Source: Bacteroidales bacterium
GTDB lineage: Bacteria; Bacteroidota; Bacteroidia; Bacteroidales; UBA12077
Reading direction: 5' to 3'
Length of the DNA stretch: 64,000 bases
Assembly: GCA_018334675.1 (NCBI GenBank)
Contig: JAGXLL010000005.1
Coordinates: 50,207-114,206 of the forward strand
The notes beneath the pieces were generated by a model. The model saw nothing but the letters and a program-made list of their open reading frames with translations, searched no databases and was not told the origin of the DNA. The position numbers and the translations under genes are program-made. Below are positions 39,915 through 49,764 of this stretch, one piece after another (the first letter of the stretch is position 1; every line of letters begins with the position of its first letter).

Positions 39915-42900
39915 TTATTTATTGAGGGACTTCTTGACTTCAACTTCTTTAAATCCTTCTATGTTGTCGCCCACCTTGATGTCGTTGTAATTCTTCACAT
40001 TCAGGCCGCATTCGTATCCCTCGCGCACCTCTTTGACATCATCCTTGTAACGTTTGAGCGACTCAAGCTCTCCGGTATAGATGACGATCCCGTCGCGTAT
40101 AACCCGCACCTTGTTGTTCCGCTCGAGCTTGCCGTCACGGACGATACAACCAGCCACGGTGCCGGTCTTCTTGATCTTAAAAGTTTCCTTAACCTCAGCC
40201 GAGCCGGTGATCTCTTCCTTCATCTCAGGGATAAGCATACCTTCCAGGGCGTCCTTCATATCATTGATCGCGTCGTAGATAACCGAGTAGAGCCGGATAT
40301 CAATCTGTTCTTTCTGGGCCAGTTTTCTGGCACTGGTGGAAGGCCTTACCTGGAATCCAATGATGATAGCGTTGGAAGCGGCGGCCAGCAAAATATCCGA
40401 TTCGGTGATCTGTCCGATGCCTTTATGAATGATGTTGACCTGCAGTTCCTCGCTACTCAGCTTGGAGAAGGCATCCGAGAGGGCTTCGATGGATCCGTCC
40501 ACATCACCCTTAACCACCAGGTTGACCTCCTGGAAGTTTCCGATGGCGATACGGCGTCCGATCTCATCGAGGGTAATGTGTTTCTGGGTACGCATCGACT
40601 GCTCTCGCTCAAGCTGTGAGCGGCGGGTAGCGATCTCCTTGGCCTCCTTCTCGGCTGCCATCACGTTGAACTTATCCCCGGCCTGCGGGGCACCGTTCAG
40701 ACCAAGCAGCTGTACCGGCTGGGAAGGTCCTACATCATTGACTTCCTTACCCAGCTCATTGTACATAGCCTTTACACGACCCATATGGCTGCCTGCCAGG
40801 ATCACATCCCCCACCTTTAACGTGCCGGCCTGCACCAGCACGTTGGATATGTACCCCCGGCCATGGTCCAGCCACGATTCGATAACCGTGCCGTGGGCCG
40901 GCTTGTTGGGATTGGCCTTCAACTCCTGTACATCTGCCTCCAGCAGCACTTTCTCCAGCAACTCTTTAATGTTCTCTCCTTGCTTGGCCGAAATATCCTG
41001 GCTCTGATATTTTCCGCCCCAGTCTTCGACCAGGTAATTCATGTTGGCCAGCTCTTCCTTCAGTCTTTCAGGGCTGGCACCAGCTTTATCAATCTTATTA
41101 ATGGCAAAGACAATAGGTACCCCGGCTGCAGAAGCATGGTTGATGGCCTCCACTGTCTGGGGCATGATGTTGTCATCGGCAGCCACCACGATGATGGCAA
41201 TGTCGGTTACCTGTGCCCCACGGGCCCTCATGGCTGTAAAAGCCTCGTGTCCAGGGGTATCCAGGAAAGTGATTTGCCGTCCGTCGCCTACTTTCACCCG
41301 GTAAGCACCGATGTGCTGAGTGATACCACCAGCCTCTCCGCCGATCACGTTGGTCTTGCGAATATGGTCCAGCAGGGAGGTCTTACCGTGGTCCACATGG
41401 CCCATCACAGTAGCGATGGGATCGCGGGGCTCGAGATCTTTCTCATCATCTTCCTCTTCCTTAATGGCCTCTTGTACATCAACACTTACAAATTCAACCT
41501 TGTAGTTGTACTCATCAGCTACCAGCGCCATGGTTTCGGCATCCAGCCTCTGGTTGATCGAAACCAGCAGACCCAGGTTCATACAGGTCTGGATCACGTC
41601 GTTCACCGATTCATCCATCATACTGGCCAGTTCTTTGACCGACACAAATTCGGTGACCTTCAGGACGTTCCTTTCCTGTTCCACCTTCTCCTCTTCCTCT
41701 TTCTGCTTCTGCGTTATGGCCTGACGTTTCTCCCTTCTGTATTTGGCGGATTTGGATTTGCCTTTGCCTTCCAGGCGGGAGAGGGTTTCCTTAATTTGCT
41801 TTTGTACATCTTCCTCGTTGATCTCATTGCGTACAGGACGCTTCTTCTTTTTCTTCCTGGAAGATTTCTTTTGTTCTGCTGCTGCTTTTTTCTTGTTTTC
41901 CAGCTGTACGCGTTCCTTATCTTTGTGGATGCGCTTTCTGCGTTTGCGTTTGGGTTTTTCCTCTGTATCTTTATCGCCTTGCTGAGCCGCACCTTCTTTC
42001 TTCTTCTGTCCTTCAGGGGTCTTCTTCGGTGCTTCAGGGGCCTTCTTCTGTCTTTCAGCCTCTCTTTCCTTACGGCTCTTGCGGTCGGGACGTGTCTTCT
42101 GATTCAGGGAATCCAGATCGATCTTTCCGACCACCTTGATGCTCTCTTCCTCATCCGGCTCTTCCTCTTCCTGAAGAGCTTCACCTTCATCTTCCACGGC
42201 ATCAGCCCCTTCTTCTTCATCTTCTTCTGCTGCTGCTTCTGTCTCAACCGCCTTTTCTTCAGGGGGCTCTTCCTGTTCTGCCTCCTTATCTTCTATTTCT
42301 TCTTCCCCCTTAGCCCCGGATGGCGTTTCCTCAACCGGCTGTTCCACCTCTTTTTCTTCTGCTTCAGGCTTTTCTTCTTCTTGCTTTGCATCAGTAGGTT
42401 GCGGCTCTTCGGCAGGAGCTTCCTCTTTTTCTTCAGGTTTGGCCTTTTTCTTCTTCTCGGTCTCCAGATCAATCTTTCCCAGTACTTTGGGGGATTTTTT
42501 CTCCCTGGTTTCCTCCTCAGCGGGTTCCTCCCGTTCAGCTTCTTCTTCCTTACCGGATGGCTCTTTTTCTTTTTCCTTTGCCTCTTCACCGGGCTCTTCT
42601 TCCTTCTCTTCCGGCTCCCGGGTGGTAGTTTCTGCTTCTTCCTGGTCCGCCTCAGAAGAAGATCCGCTGACATCCTTGATCAGGATCTCCTCATCCTTGT
42701 CTTCGCTTTCTCCTTCTTCATTCTCCTTTTCTATGTCATTGATTGAGACGGAACTACGCTCATCATAATTCAGGTTGATTCTCTGTGATTCTTTTTTTAC
42801 ATCAATATCCGTACTATACTCCTTTACCAGTATGTCATACTGATCAGGTGTGACTTTGGCGTTGGGATTTGGATCTATATCATACCCCTTCTTTTTGAGA

Positions 42901-42980
42901 AAATCAACGATGGTGGATATCCCAACATTAAATTCTCTCGCTAACTTACTTAACCTTTTGACTTTCTTATCTTTCGTCAT
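39915..42980 (-). CDS. infB: translation initiation factor IF-2 with long low-complexity region
   Basis: The start [20 protein letters not shown] (ATG at 42980, 1021 residues) fits the IF2_N family. After the N-terminal domain, residues of roughly 90-390 are Glu/Lys/Ala/Pro-rich low complexity. The GTPase part has [36 protein letters not shown] and NKIDKAG. It places fMet-tRNA on the 30S subunit. Total length exceeds the 890 of E. coli. It is the last gene of the rimP-nusA-infB group, which is the classical order. Confidence 0.97.
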   Translation of the reverse strand: MTKDKKVKRLSKLAREFNVGISTIVDFLKKKGYDIDPNPNAKVTPDQYDILVKEYSTDIDVKKESQRINLNYDERSSVSINDIEKENEEGESEDKDEEILIKDVSGSSSEADQEEAETTTREPEEKEEEPGEEAKEKEKEPSGKEEEAEREEPAEEETREKKSPKVLGKIDLETEKKKKAKPEEKEEAPAEEPQPTDAKQEEEKPEAEEKEVEQPVEETPSGAKGEEEIEDKEAEQEEPPEEKAVETEAAAEEDEEEGADAVEDEGEALQEEEEPDEEESIKVVGKIDLDSLNQKTRPDRKSRKEREAERQKKAPEAPKKTPEGQKKKEGAAQQGDKDTEEKPKRKRRKRIHKDKERVQLENKKKAAAEQKKSSRKKKKKRPVRNEINEEDVQKQIKETLSRLEGKGKSKSAKYRREKRQAITQKQKEEEEKVEQERNVLKVTEFVSVKELASMMDESVNDVIQTCMNLGLLVSINQRLDAETMALVADEYNYKVEFVSVDVQEAIKEEEDDEKDLEPRDPIATVMGHVDHGKTSLLDHIRKTNVIGGEAGGITQHIGAYRVKVGDGRQITFLDTPGHEAFTAMRARGAQVTDIAIIVVAADDNIMPQTVEAINHASAAGVPIVFAINKIDKAGASPERLKEELANMNYLVEDWGGKYQSQDISAKQGENIKELLEKVLLEADVQELKANPNKPAHGTVIESWLDHGRGYISNVLVQAGTLKVGDVILAGSHMGRVKAMYNELGKEVNDVGPSQPVQLLGLNGAPQAGDKFNVMAAEKEAKEIATRRSQLEREQSMRTQKHITLDEIGRRIAIGNFQEVNLVVKGDVDGSIEALSDAFSKLSSEELQVNIIHKGIGQITESDILLAAASNAIIIGFQVRPSTSARKLAQKEQIDIRLYSVIYDAINDMKDALEGMLIPEMKEEITGSAEVKETFKIKKTGTVAGCIVRDGKLERNNKVRVIRDGIVIYTGELESLKRYKDDVKEVREGYECGLNVKNYNDIKVGDNIEGFKEVEVKKSLNK

Positions 42981-43065
42981 ATAAATCTCCCACAAATTAT
43001 GGCTACTTCTGGTAAATAAATTCTCCCGAATAAATAATCGGCTAAAATATAATTAATCTGTCAAT

Positions 43066-44310
43066 TTATTCAAATTCTGATTTAAAAATTTCCACGATCT
43101 CGTCGATTGTCTCCTTCTCTAAGTCAGTTCTTCTCTCCAGTTCGGGTTTATCCAGCTCCAGAACACTCTTGGCCGTATCCAGCCCCACAGATTTAAGAAT
43201 ATCGAGTATCCACTGATCAATCTCATCAGAAAACTCGTCGATATTCACATCCTCTTCATCTTCCTCTGTTTCCCTGTATACATCAATATCATAGCCTGTC
43301 AGCTGACTGGCCAGCTTGATGTTGAGCCCGCCTTTTCCAATGGCCAGGGACACCTCATCGGGATCCAGAAAGACTTCGGCACTCTTTTCTTCTTCATTGA
43401 ACTTAATGGAATTGATCTTTGCCGGACTCAGGGCCCGCTGAATGAACAGCTGGGTGTTGGTGGTATAATTGATCACATCGATATTCTCATTCCTAAGCTC
43501 GCGTACAATACCATGTATTCTGGATCCTTTCATACCAACGCAGGAACCCACCGGGTCAATGCGGTCGTCATAGGATTCCACAGCTACCTTGGCCTTTTCC
43601 CCCGGCTGGCGCACAATCTTCTTGATGGTGATCAGTCCGTCATATATTTCAGGTACCTCGAATTCGAATAAACGCTCGAGGAACACCGGTGAGGTTCTTG
43701 ATATAATGATCAAGGGTGTGTTGTTCCGCATCTCCACACGCACCACTACAGCTCGTAACAAATCGCCTTTGCGGAATCGGTCGGACGGGATCTGCTCGTC
43801 TCTGGGAAGGATCAGCTCATTGCCTTCATCGTCCAGTATAAGGATCTCCCGTTTCCATACCTGATATACCTCACCACTGATGATTTGCCCGATGCGTTTC
43901 TTATATTTGGCAAATACGTTGTTGCGCTCAATCTCCAGAATCTTGGAGGTCAGATGCTGACGCAGCGAGAGAATGGCTCGCCGGCCAAAATCTTCCAGCC
44001 TCACTTCGTCGGTGACTTCCTCTCCCACTTCATAATCGTCATCAATCTCTTTGGCCCTGGACAAGGATATCTGTAGATTTGCGTCCTCCAGCTCATTATC
44101 TTCCACAACTTCCCGGTTTCTCCAGATCTCAAAGTCACCTTTATCTATATTGATAATGATGTCAAAATTTTCATCGCTCCCAAAGATCTTTTCAAGAGAT
44201 TTGCGAAAAACCTCCTCAAGCACATTCATCATGGTAGCCCGGTCGATATTCTTGAGCTCCTTGAACTCGGAAAACGTGTCAAATAAATTCGCAGTATCCA
44301 TCTCTTTCAT
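43066..44310 (-). CDS. nusA: transcription termination/antitermination factor NusA
   Basis: The 414-residue protein contains the N-terminal RNA polymerase-binding domain (FDTFSEFKELKNIDRATMMN), an S1 domain (IGQIISGEVYQVWKREILIL) and two KH domains (SYDDRIDPVGSCVGMKGSRI; VSLAIGKGGLNIKLASQLTG). C-terminal AR repeats as in E. coli are lacking. MKEMDTANLF gives two possible starts, at 44310 or 44301. It lies 4 bases after rimP. Confidence 0.96.
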   Translation of the reverse strand: MKEMDTANLFDTFSEFKELKNIDRATMMNVLEEVFRKSLEKIFGSDENFDIIINIDKGDFEIWRNREVVEDNELEDANLQISLSRAKEIDDDYEVGEEVTDEVRLEDFGRRAILSLRQHLTSKILEIERNNVFAKYKKRIGQIISGEVYQVWKREILILDDEGNELILPRDEQIPSDRFRKGDLLRAVVVRVEMRNNTPLIIISRTSPVFLERLFEFEVPEIYDGLITIKKIVRQPGEKAKVAVESYDDRIDPVGSCVGMKGSRIHGIVRELRNENIDVINYTTNTQLFIQRALSPAKINSIKFNEEEKSAEVFLDPDEVSLAIGKGGLNIKLASQLTGYDIDVYRETEEDEEDVNIDEFSDEIDQWILDILKSVGLDTAKSVLELDKPELERRTDLEKETIDEIVEIFKSEFE

Positions 44311-44314
44311 GGTT

Positions 44315-44773
44315 TTAAAAAGATATTAATAATTTGGTATGGTGAATATCCCCAAACGGGATATCATGCTCCTGATGTAGGGTTTTCTTCTTATTTTTAT
44401 CGGTTTTAATTCTTTTTTTCTCCTCCACCCGGATCTTCTCGGGCGATACACTCAACAACCGACCGCTGATCTGTGTATCATCGTGTAGCTGAACCTGCAC
44501 CTTCTGACCCACGTTCTTGTCGTACTGCTCATAAACCTTAAAGGGCTCGGTCAAACCCGGTGAAGTGACCTCCAGGTCATAGGCATCGATCTTTTCTGCA
44601 AACAATGAACGCAACTGCCGGTTAATATCAATGCATTCATCCAGTTTAATGCCTTTATAATCATCAATAATAACCTGAATCCTGCCCTTTTTATTTTGCA
44701 GGCCAACGATAAAAAACCCGCGTCTCTCCGCCAGCTCTTCCACCGCCTTTCTTAGATCAGCATCATCAATCAC
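44315..44773 (-). CDS. rimP: ribosome maturation factor RimP
   Basis: The protein contains the RimP N domain (LRKAVEELAERRGFFIVGLQ, QVIIDDYKGIKLDECIDINR) and the SH3-like C domain. The frame is open up to an ATG at 44821, but those 16 extra codons lie in a strong hairpin and do not resemble the family. I therefore prefer the GTG at 44773 (VIDDADLRKAVEE, 152 residues), which has GGGGG 8 bases upstream. Both starts should be considered. It is the first gene of the nusA-infB group and helps 30S maturation. Confidence 0.85.
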   Translation of the reverse strand: MIDDADLRKAVEELAERRGFFIVGLQNKKGRIQVIIDDYKGIKLDECIDINRQLRSLFAEKIDAYDLEVTSPGLTEPFKVYEQYDKNVGQKVQVQLHDDTQISGRLLSVSPEKIRVEEKKRIKTDKNKKKTLHQEHDIPFGDIHHTKLLISF

Positions 44774-44802
44774 AGTGTGTCCCCCACTTTTTAATACGAA
44801 AA

Positions 44803-44823
44803 ATGGGGACCTCGTCCCCATTC
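44803..44823 (-). terminator. terminator-like hairpin in the rimP leader (candidate attenuator)
   Basis: On the minus strand ATGGGGAC (44821-44814) pairs with GTCCCCAT (44810-44803) around a GAG loop, with extra A-U pairs, then TTTTT. It sits about 17 bases after the predicted transcription start and before the likely rimP GTG. The 3' arm can also pair with GTGGGGGAC downstream (44779-44787), so two hairpins exclude each other. Confidence 0.6.
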
Positions 44824-44845
44824 AACTCCATTCTATTTTTCAGCG

Positions 44846-44877
44846 CAAAAGTAAAAATAATGTTCTTAACAGACAAA
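44846..44877 (-). promoter_or_regulatory. rimP-nusA-infB promoter
   Basis: The minus strand shows TTTG (44874-44877), 20 bases, then TACTTTTG (44846-44853), a full match to the Bacteroidota consensus TTTG-N19-21-TAnnTTTG. Start predicted near 44840. A small frame of 21 codons (ATG at 44831, stop at 44766) overlaps the leader hairpins and the rimP start. Confidence 0.75.
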
Positions 44878-45233
44878 TAAATATGCAAATTAATTTATAA
44901 ATTCATTTAAATCCATACCGTTCCCCGGCGGGTAGATTTTACATTCTGAAAACGAGCCTTTTCAAAGAGTTAAAATATTTATTAGCTTTGGAAGCTGAAT
45001 GAATTTGATAAACGAGTGGTCATAAATACCTATTGTATCCGTGAAACGTCCATGACAAAATAATCATTAATATCACAAAAGGAGATGATTATTTTGTCAT
45101 GGTAAGTTGCACAAGGCCAAAACAATAAATAAAAATAATCTTGTGAAACCTGCATCCAAGAAATTACACAACAAGGACATGATTATTTCATGCAGGTTCC
45201 ATACGGCCAAATTATTGAATAAAAGATAACCGT
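44878..45233. other. divergent spacer between rimP and the HD-domain gene
   Basis: The full space is 44822-45233, 412 bases if measured from the upstream rimP ATG. It holds two divergent promoters, the rimP leader hairpins and, on the HD side, two tandem structured units (separate entries). The rest is AT-rich. Confidence 0.6.
44959..44990 (+). promoter_or_regulatory. promoter of the HD-domain gene
   Basis: TTTT (44959-44962), 20 bases, TAGCTTTG (44983-44990): a perfect -7 box with one mismatch in the -33. Start near 44997 gives a leader of about 237 bases, long enough to contain both tandem units. Confidence 0.6.
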
Positions 45234-45236
45234 ATG
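45041..45236 (+). repeat. two tandem structured leader units upstream of the HD-domain gene
   Basis: Unit A (45041-45142) and unit B (45143-45236) share the order GTGAAAC, a first stem, ACAA-AGGA-ATGATTATTT, GGCCAAA, an A/T loop and a closing stem at the end. In A the first stem is 18 bp (45050-45067 with 45085-45102, loop presents AAAAGGAG); in B it is 9 bp (AACCTGCAT 45147-45155 with 45190-45198). The closing stems differ in sequence but both pair: CACAAG/CTTGTG (45110-45115, 45140-45145) and CATACGG/CCGTATG (45200-45206, 45230-45236). The start codon ATG 45234 lies in the second closing stem and a GTG is in the matching place of A. Small frames: 6 codons from 45085, and 28 codons from GTG 45143 (or 16 from ATG 45179) ending 4 bases before the gene. 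Function unknown. Confidence 0.65.
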
Positions 45237-46460
45237 AATAAGAAAAAAATCATCAACGATCCGGTATATGGTTTCATCAACCTGTATGATGACATCATCT
45301 ATGAACTCATTGAGCATCCGCTATTCCAGAGGCTTCGGAGGATCAAGCAGCTAGGCCTCACCCATCTGGTATATCCGGGAGCCACCCACACCCGTTTTCA
45401 GCATTCTTTGGGATCGTTGCACCTGATGCAGTCGGCCATCAGCACGATCCGATCTAAGGGCCATGAAATCAAGGATGAAGAGGCACAGGCCGCAAAAATT
45501 GCCATACTTTTGCACGACTTGGGGCACGGGCCTTTTTCCCATTCCCTGGAGTCGAATTGGGTAAAGGATTACTCCCACGAGGATTTTTCGCTGATGATGA
45601 TGAACATGCTCAATGATCAGTGGAACGGGCAGCTGGAGCTGGCCATGAAGATCTATCGCAACCAGCACCCTAAAAAATTCCTGCATCAGTTGGTATCCAG
45701 CCAACTCGATATGGACCGGCTCGATTACCTCAGGAGGGACAGTTTTTTCACAGGTGTTTCAGAGGGTGTGATCGGTTCCGACCGCATCATCAAAATGCTG
45801 AGTGTTCACGACGATCAGTTGGTGATAGAGGCCAAGGGCATCCATTCCATCGAGAAGTTTCTTATTGCCCGATGGATCATGTACTGGCAGGTATATTTTC
45901 ACAAGACGGTGGTATCGGCCGAACAGCTTATCACCCGCATCCTGGACCGGGCAAAGGAACTGATGCAGCAGGGGGAAGACCTTCCTGCCTCCGGGCCTTT
46001 GAAATATTTTCTGGAAGAGCGCTACCACAACGACAACCGGGAGGATATGCTGAAGATGTACTCCAAAATCGACGATACCGACCTGTCGGTGGCCGTCAAA
46101 TCATGGTCGGAAAGCCGTGACAGGGTCCTTTCCCTGTTATGCAATAACATGCTCTGGCGACGCCTGTTTAAAATAGAACTGCAGAAGGAACCCCTCGGGC
46201 AGGAGCGTCTGCGGGCAGCCAGAGAAGAGGCCCAAAGCCGGCTGGGGCTTTCCCGTCAGGAGGTGAATTACTTCGTATTTACCCAGTCCATAACCAACAA
46301 GGCCTATAGTTCATCCAGCGATCAGATCCAAATCCTCTATAAAGACAACAAAGTCAAGGACGTGGCAGAAGCTTCCGACATGCTTAGCCTGCCTGTTTTA
46401 TCAAAGATCGTCAAAAAATATTTTCTATGTTATCCCAAGGAATATAACTTGAATTTGTAA
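45234..46460 (+). CDS. HD-domain phosphohydrolase (dNTPase-like)
   Basis: The 408-residue protein starts [20 protein letters not shown]. The HD residues are in [13 protein letters not shown] (His), [17 protein letters not shown] (His-Asp) and [15 protein letters not shown] (Asp). This form is shared with SAMHD1 and bacterial dGTPase-like proteins that hydrolyse dNTPs or other phosphoesters; the substrate cannot be read from sequence. Its leader is unusual (see tandem units). The downstream lpxD has its own promoter. Confidence 0.88.
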   Translation: MNKKKIINDPVYGFINLYDDIIYELIEHPLFQRLRRIKQLGLTHLVYPGATHTRFQHSLGSLHLMQSAISTIRSKGHEIKDEEAQAAKIAILLHDLGHGPFSHSLESNWVKDYSHEDFSLMMMNMLNDQWNGQLELAMKIYRNQHPKKFLHQLVSSQLDMDRLDYLRRDSFFTGVSEGVIGSDRIIKMLSVHDDQLVIEAKGIHSIEKFLIARWIMYWQVYFHKTVVSAEQLITRILDRAKELMQQGEDLPASGPLKYFLEERYHNDNREDMLKMYSKIDDTDLSVAVKSWSESRDRVLSLLCNNMLWRRLFKIELQKEPLGQERLRAAREEAQSRLGLSRQEVNYFVFTQSITNKAYSSSSDQIQILYKDNKVKDVAEASDMLSLPVLSKIVKKYFLCYPKEYNLNL

Positions 46461-46476
46461 ATTATCATTATTTTTG
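46448..46476 (+). promoter_or_regulatory. lpxD promoter
   Basis: TATTTTTG (46469-46476) is a perfect -7 box, with CTTG (46448-46451) 17 bases upstream as a weak -33. It overlaps the stop codon of the HD gene. A start near 46482 leaves about 16 bases before the lpxD ATG. Confidence 0.45.
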
Positions 46477-46497
46477 CGAAAACTTAAGAGAGCACCT

Positions 46498-47547
46498 ATG
46501 GAATATACAGCACGGGAAATTGCCGATATCCTGAACGGTGAAATAGAGGGGGACCCGGAGACCAAAGTGAAAGGTTTTTCCAAGATAGAGAAAGGAGAAG
46601 AGGGGACAATTTCCTTTATCGCCAATCCAAAATACTCCAAATACATTCATTCTACCAAGGCATCCATAGTCTTGGTAAACAAAGACTTCAGCCTGGATGA
46701 ATCCAATGGTTACAAACATACCCTCATTCGTGTGGAAGATGCCTACCAGGCTTTTGCCAAACTGCTGACACTACAGGACAACCACAAACTGTACAAAACC
46801 GGGATCAGTAAGAAGGCCGCCATTCAGGACAGCGCACGCATCGGAAATGAGGTTTTCATCGACGATTTTGTATATATAGGTGAACATGCTGTCATTGAAG
46901 ATAACGTGAAGATCCTTCCTCACACCTATATTGGTGATCATGTGGTGATCGGAAAAAATACGGTTTTATACCCGGGCGTTAAGATATACAACCATTGCCA
47001 GGTGGGTAAGAACTGTTATTTTCATGCAGGGGTTGTGGTGGGCAGCGACGGTTTTGGTTTCGCACCCCAATCAAACAACAACTATCAGAAGGTACCCCAG
47101 ATTGGGAATGTGATCATTGAAGATAATGTGGAGATAGGTGCCAACACATGCATCGACCGGGCTACACTTGGCTCTACCGTCATCCGCAATGGAGTGAAGC
47201 TGGACAACCTGATCCAGATCGCCCACAACGTGGAGATAGGTGAGAATACAGTGATAGCTGCTCAGACAGGCATCTCCGGCTCCACGAAGATCGGCAGCAA
47301 TTGTATGATTGGCGGACAAGCAGGATTCGTCGGTCACATAACCATCGCCGACGGGGTGAAAATAGCTGCCCAATCCGGCATCAGCTCCAGCATAGACAAA
47401 CCTGGCGAGGTGGTGCAGGGTTCCCCAGCCTTCGACTTTGGCAAATATCAAAAATCATACGTACTGTTCAGAAAACTCCCCGATTTATACGATAAACTCC
47501 ATGAACTGGAAGCTGAAATAAAAAGGCTCAAAGAGGAACAGGAGTAA
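46498..47547 (+). CDS. lpxD: UDP-3-O-acylglucosamine N-acyltransferase LpxD
   Basis: The 349-residue enzyme adds the second acyl chain in lipid A synthesis. I chose ATG 46498 ([20 protein letters not shown]), which fits the LpxD N-terminus. The uridine-binding domain is followed by hexapeptide repeats of the left-handed beta helix; the catalytic His is in [20 protein letters not shown]. The C-terminal helix ends the protein. Followed by lpxC/fabZ after 21 bases. Confidence 0.96.
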   Translation: MEYTAREIADILNGEIEGDPETKVKGFSKIEKGEEGTISFIANPKYSKYIHSTKASIVLVNKDFSLDESNGYKHTLIRVEDAYQAFAKLLTLQDNHKLYKTGISKKAAIQDSARIGNEVFIDDFVYIGEHAVIEDNVKILPHTYIGDHVVIGKNTVLYPGVKIYNHCQVGKNCYFHAGVVVGSDGFGFAPQSNNNYQKVPQIGNVIIEDNVEIGANTCIDRATLGSTVIRNGVKLDNLIQIAHNVEIGENTVIAAQTGISGSTKIGSNCMIGGQAGFVGHITIADGVKIAAQSGISSSIDKPGEVVQGSPAFDFGKYQKSYVLFRKLPDLYDKLHELEAEIKRLKEEQE

Positions 47548-47568
47548 TCACCCAAACAGCCAGTTTTT

Positions 47569-48969
47569 ATGTCAGAAAAACAAAGAACCATTGTTAATCC
47601 TGTAAAATTGAACGGCAGAGGACTGCATACAGGATATGAAGTAGAGATTCAGTTTAAGCCCGCCCCGGTCAACCACGGTTATAAATTTCAAAGGACCGAT
47701 CTCAAAGAGCGGCCGATCATCAAAGCACATGTGGACAATGTTGTAGATACTTCCCGGGGAACCACCCTGGAGGAAAACGGAGTAAAAGTCCACACCATCG
47801 AACATGTCATGGCCGCCTTAAGAGGCCTGGGCATCGACAACATCGTGATCGAGCTCAACGGCCCTGAAGCCCCGATACTCGACGGCAGCTCGAGAAAATA
47901 CGCCGAAACGCTTAAGGAAGCCATTATAGAGGAACAGGATGAAGACCGCAATTATTATTATGTAAAAGAGAAGATCGAATACCGCGACGAGGATAATGAG
48001 ATCGAGCTGGCCATTTATCCGGATGATCATTTATCCATTCAGGTGTTGATCGACTACAACTCCAAGGTGCTGGGCCATCAATACGCCAATCTGGAAGAGG
48101 ACACGGATTTCCTCGAGGAGCTGGCGCCCTCCCGTACATTCGTCTTTTTCCACGAACTGGAGTTCCTCTTGAAGAACAACCTGATCAAAGGCGGTGACCT
48201 GGAAAACGCCATTGTGATCATGGAAAACCCCGTGCCCCAGGAAGAGCTCGACCGCATAGCCGACCTGTTCAACAAACCTCATGTAAAGGTCAAGCCCGAA
48301 GGGGTCCTCAACAATGTGGACCTGTACTATACCAATGAGCCGGCTCGTCACAAATTGCTGGACATCATGGGGGACATCGGCCTGATCGGCCGGCCTGTCA
48401 AAGGCCGGATCATCGCCAAGAAACCCGGGCATCACGCCAACAGCGAATTTGCCCGCAAGATCGCCCAGGCCATCAAGAAGGAAGCTTCCGAAGACTATAT
48501 ACCTCAGTTTGATCCCAACCAGCCTCCGCTGCTGAATGTGAACCAGGTCAAAGAGTACCTGCCTCATCGTCCCCCCTTCCTGCTGGTGGACAGCATCCTG
48601 CACATGGATCACTCCTCCATCATAGGTAAGAAAAACGTAACCATGAACGAGGGCTTCTTCGTCGGACACTTTCCTGAAGAACCCCTGATGCCAGGGGTAC
48701 TCCAGGTCGAGTCCATGGCCCAGGTAGGAGGTATACTGGCATTGAACACCGTGCCCGACCCGGAAAACTACCTGACCTATTTCCTGAAGATCGACAAAGT
48801 GCGTTTCAAAAGAAAAGTGGTACCCGGCGACACCCTGATCTTCAAGCTCGTGCTGAGCAACCCGATCCGCCGTGGCATCGTCACCATGAGCGGACAGGCT
48901 TTCGTTGGCAACCAGTTAGTCATGGAAGGAGAATTAACGGCCCAAATAACAAAAAGCAAAGAAGAATGA
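47569..48969 (+). CDS. LpxC / FabZ fusion: lipid A deacetylase and 3-hydroxyacyl-ACP dehydratase
   Basis: The 466-residue protein joins two enzymes. Residues 1 to about 300 are LpxC (NPVKLNGRGLHTGYEVEIQF; zinc ligands in VHTIEHVMAALRG and in ARHKLLDIMGDIGL), the committed step of lipid A synthesis. Residues about 320-466 are FabZ (VKEYLPHRPPFLLVDSILHM, GHFPEEPLMPGVLQVESMAQ), which dehydrates 3-hydroxyacyl-ACP for fatty acid synthesis. Both draw on 3-hydroxyacyl-ACP, so the fusion joins competing pathways. The fusion is known in Bacteroidota. It overlaps the lpxA start by 4 bases. Confidence 0.95.
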   Translation: MSEKQRTIVNPVKLNGRGLHTGYEVEIQFKPAPVNHGYKFQRTDLKERPIIKAHVDNVVDTSRGTTLEENGVKVHTIEHVMAALRGLGIDNIVIELNGPEAPILDGSSRKYAETLKEAIIEEQDEDRNYYYVKEKIEYRDEDNEIELAIYPDDHLSIQVLIDYNSKVLGHQYANLEEDTDFLEELAPSRTFVFFHELEFLLKNNLIKGGDLENAIVIMENPVPQEELDRIADLFNKPHVKVKPEGVLNNVDLYYTNEPARHKLLDIMGDIGLIGRPVKGRIIAKKPGHHANSEFARKIAQAIKKEASEDYIPQFDPNQPPLLNVNQVKEYLPHRPPFLLVDSILHMDHSSIIGKKNVTMNEGFFVGHFPEEPLMPGVLQVESMAQVGGILALNTVPDPENYLTYFLKIDKVRFKRKVVPGDTLIFKLVLSNPIRRGIVTMSGQAFVGNQLVMEGELTAQITKSKEE

Positions 48970-49751
48970 ATCAACCATTAGCCTCGATACACCCTGAAGC
49001 AAAAATAGCCCCCAACGTACAGATAGAACCCTTTGTAAGCATTTCCAAAGATGTAGAAATAGGCGAAGACACCTGGATAGGCCCCAACGCCACCATCATG
49101 GAAGGAGCAAGAATCGGGAGGAATTGCCAGATCTTCCCCGGAGCGGTCATTTCAGCCATCCCCCAGGATCTCAAGTATGAAGGGGAATACACCACCACCG
49201 AAGTGGGAGATAACACCACCATCCGCGAATGTGTCACCATCAACCGGGGCACCAGGGCAAAAAACAAAACCGTGGTAGGCAACAATTGCCTGCTGATGGC
49301 TTATGCCCATGTGGCCCACGATTGCATCATAGGTAACAATGTGATCCTGGGCAATGTATGCACCCTGGCCGGGGAAATTGTGGTGGACGATTTTGCTATC
49401 CTCAGTGGATTGGTCGCCGTGCACCAGTTTGTACATATCGGAAGCCATGTGATGATATCTGGCGGCGCCCTGGTGCGCAAAGATGTACCCCCGTTTGTGA
49501 AAGCCGCCCGCGAACCCCTGTCTTATATGGGTGTGAACTCCATCGGCCTGCGCAGAAGAAACTTCTCCCCTGATAAGATCAACGAGATACAGGAAATATA
49601 CCGGGAGATTTACATGAAGGGCAACAACAACAGCCAGGCCATAGAAAACATCGAAACCACCCTTCAGGCCTCCCCCGAACGCGAGGAGGTAGTGAACTTC
49701 CTGAGAAACTCCAGGCGGGGCATCATCAAGGGTTACTTCGCCGACAACTGA
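48966..49751 (+). CDS. lpxA: acyl-ACP-UDP-N-acetylglucosamine O-acyltransferase LpxA
   Basis: The 261-residue protein is the first enzyme of lipid A synthesis. It has hexapeptide repeats (AKIAPNVQIEPFVSISKDVE) and the catalytic His region (LLMAYAHVAHDCIIGNNVIL). The C-terminal helical part continues to RRGIIKGYFADN. It overlaps the upstream fusion by ATGA and ends 13 bases from the convergent thiL. Confidence 0.96.
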   Translation: MNQPLASIHPEAKIAPNVQIEPFVSISKDVEIGEDTWIGPNATIMEGARIGRNCQIFPGAVISAIPQDLKYEGEYTTTEVGDNTTIRECVTINRGTRAKNKTVVGNNCLLMAYAHVAHDCIIGNNVILGNVCTLAGEIVVDDFAILSGLVAVHQFVHIGSHVMISGGALVRKDVPPFVKAAREPLSYMGVNSIGLRRRNFSPDKINEIQEIYREIYMKGNNNSQAIENIETTLQASPEREEVVNFLRNSRRGIIKGYFADN

Positions 49752-49764
49752 TCCGCACACCTGC

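Noticed and set aside
40863..42746. Long plus-strand frame (627 codons) rich in Phe, Leu and Ser
   Set aside because: It is antisense to infB. GAA/AAG repeats of the Glu/Lys-rich region read as TTC/CTT on the other strand, giving a stop-free Phe/Leu artefact.
44774..44821. N-terminal 16 codons of a longer RimP (ATG at 44821)
   Set aside because: They lie in the terminator-like hairpin and do not resemble RimP N-termini; kept only as an alternative.
45041..45236. Integron attC site or CRISPR repeats as explanation of the tandem units
   Set aside because: Only two diverged copies, no GTTRRRY/RYYYAAC core pair, no constant repeat with spacers.
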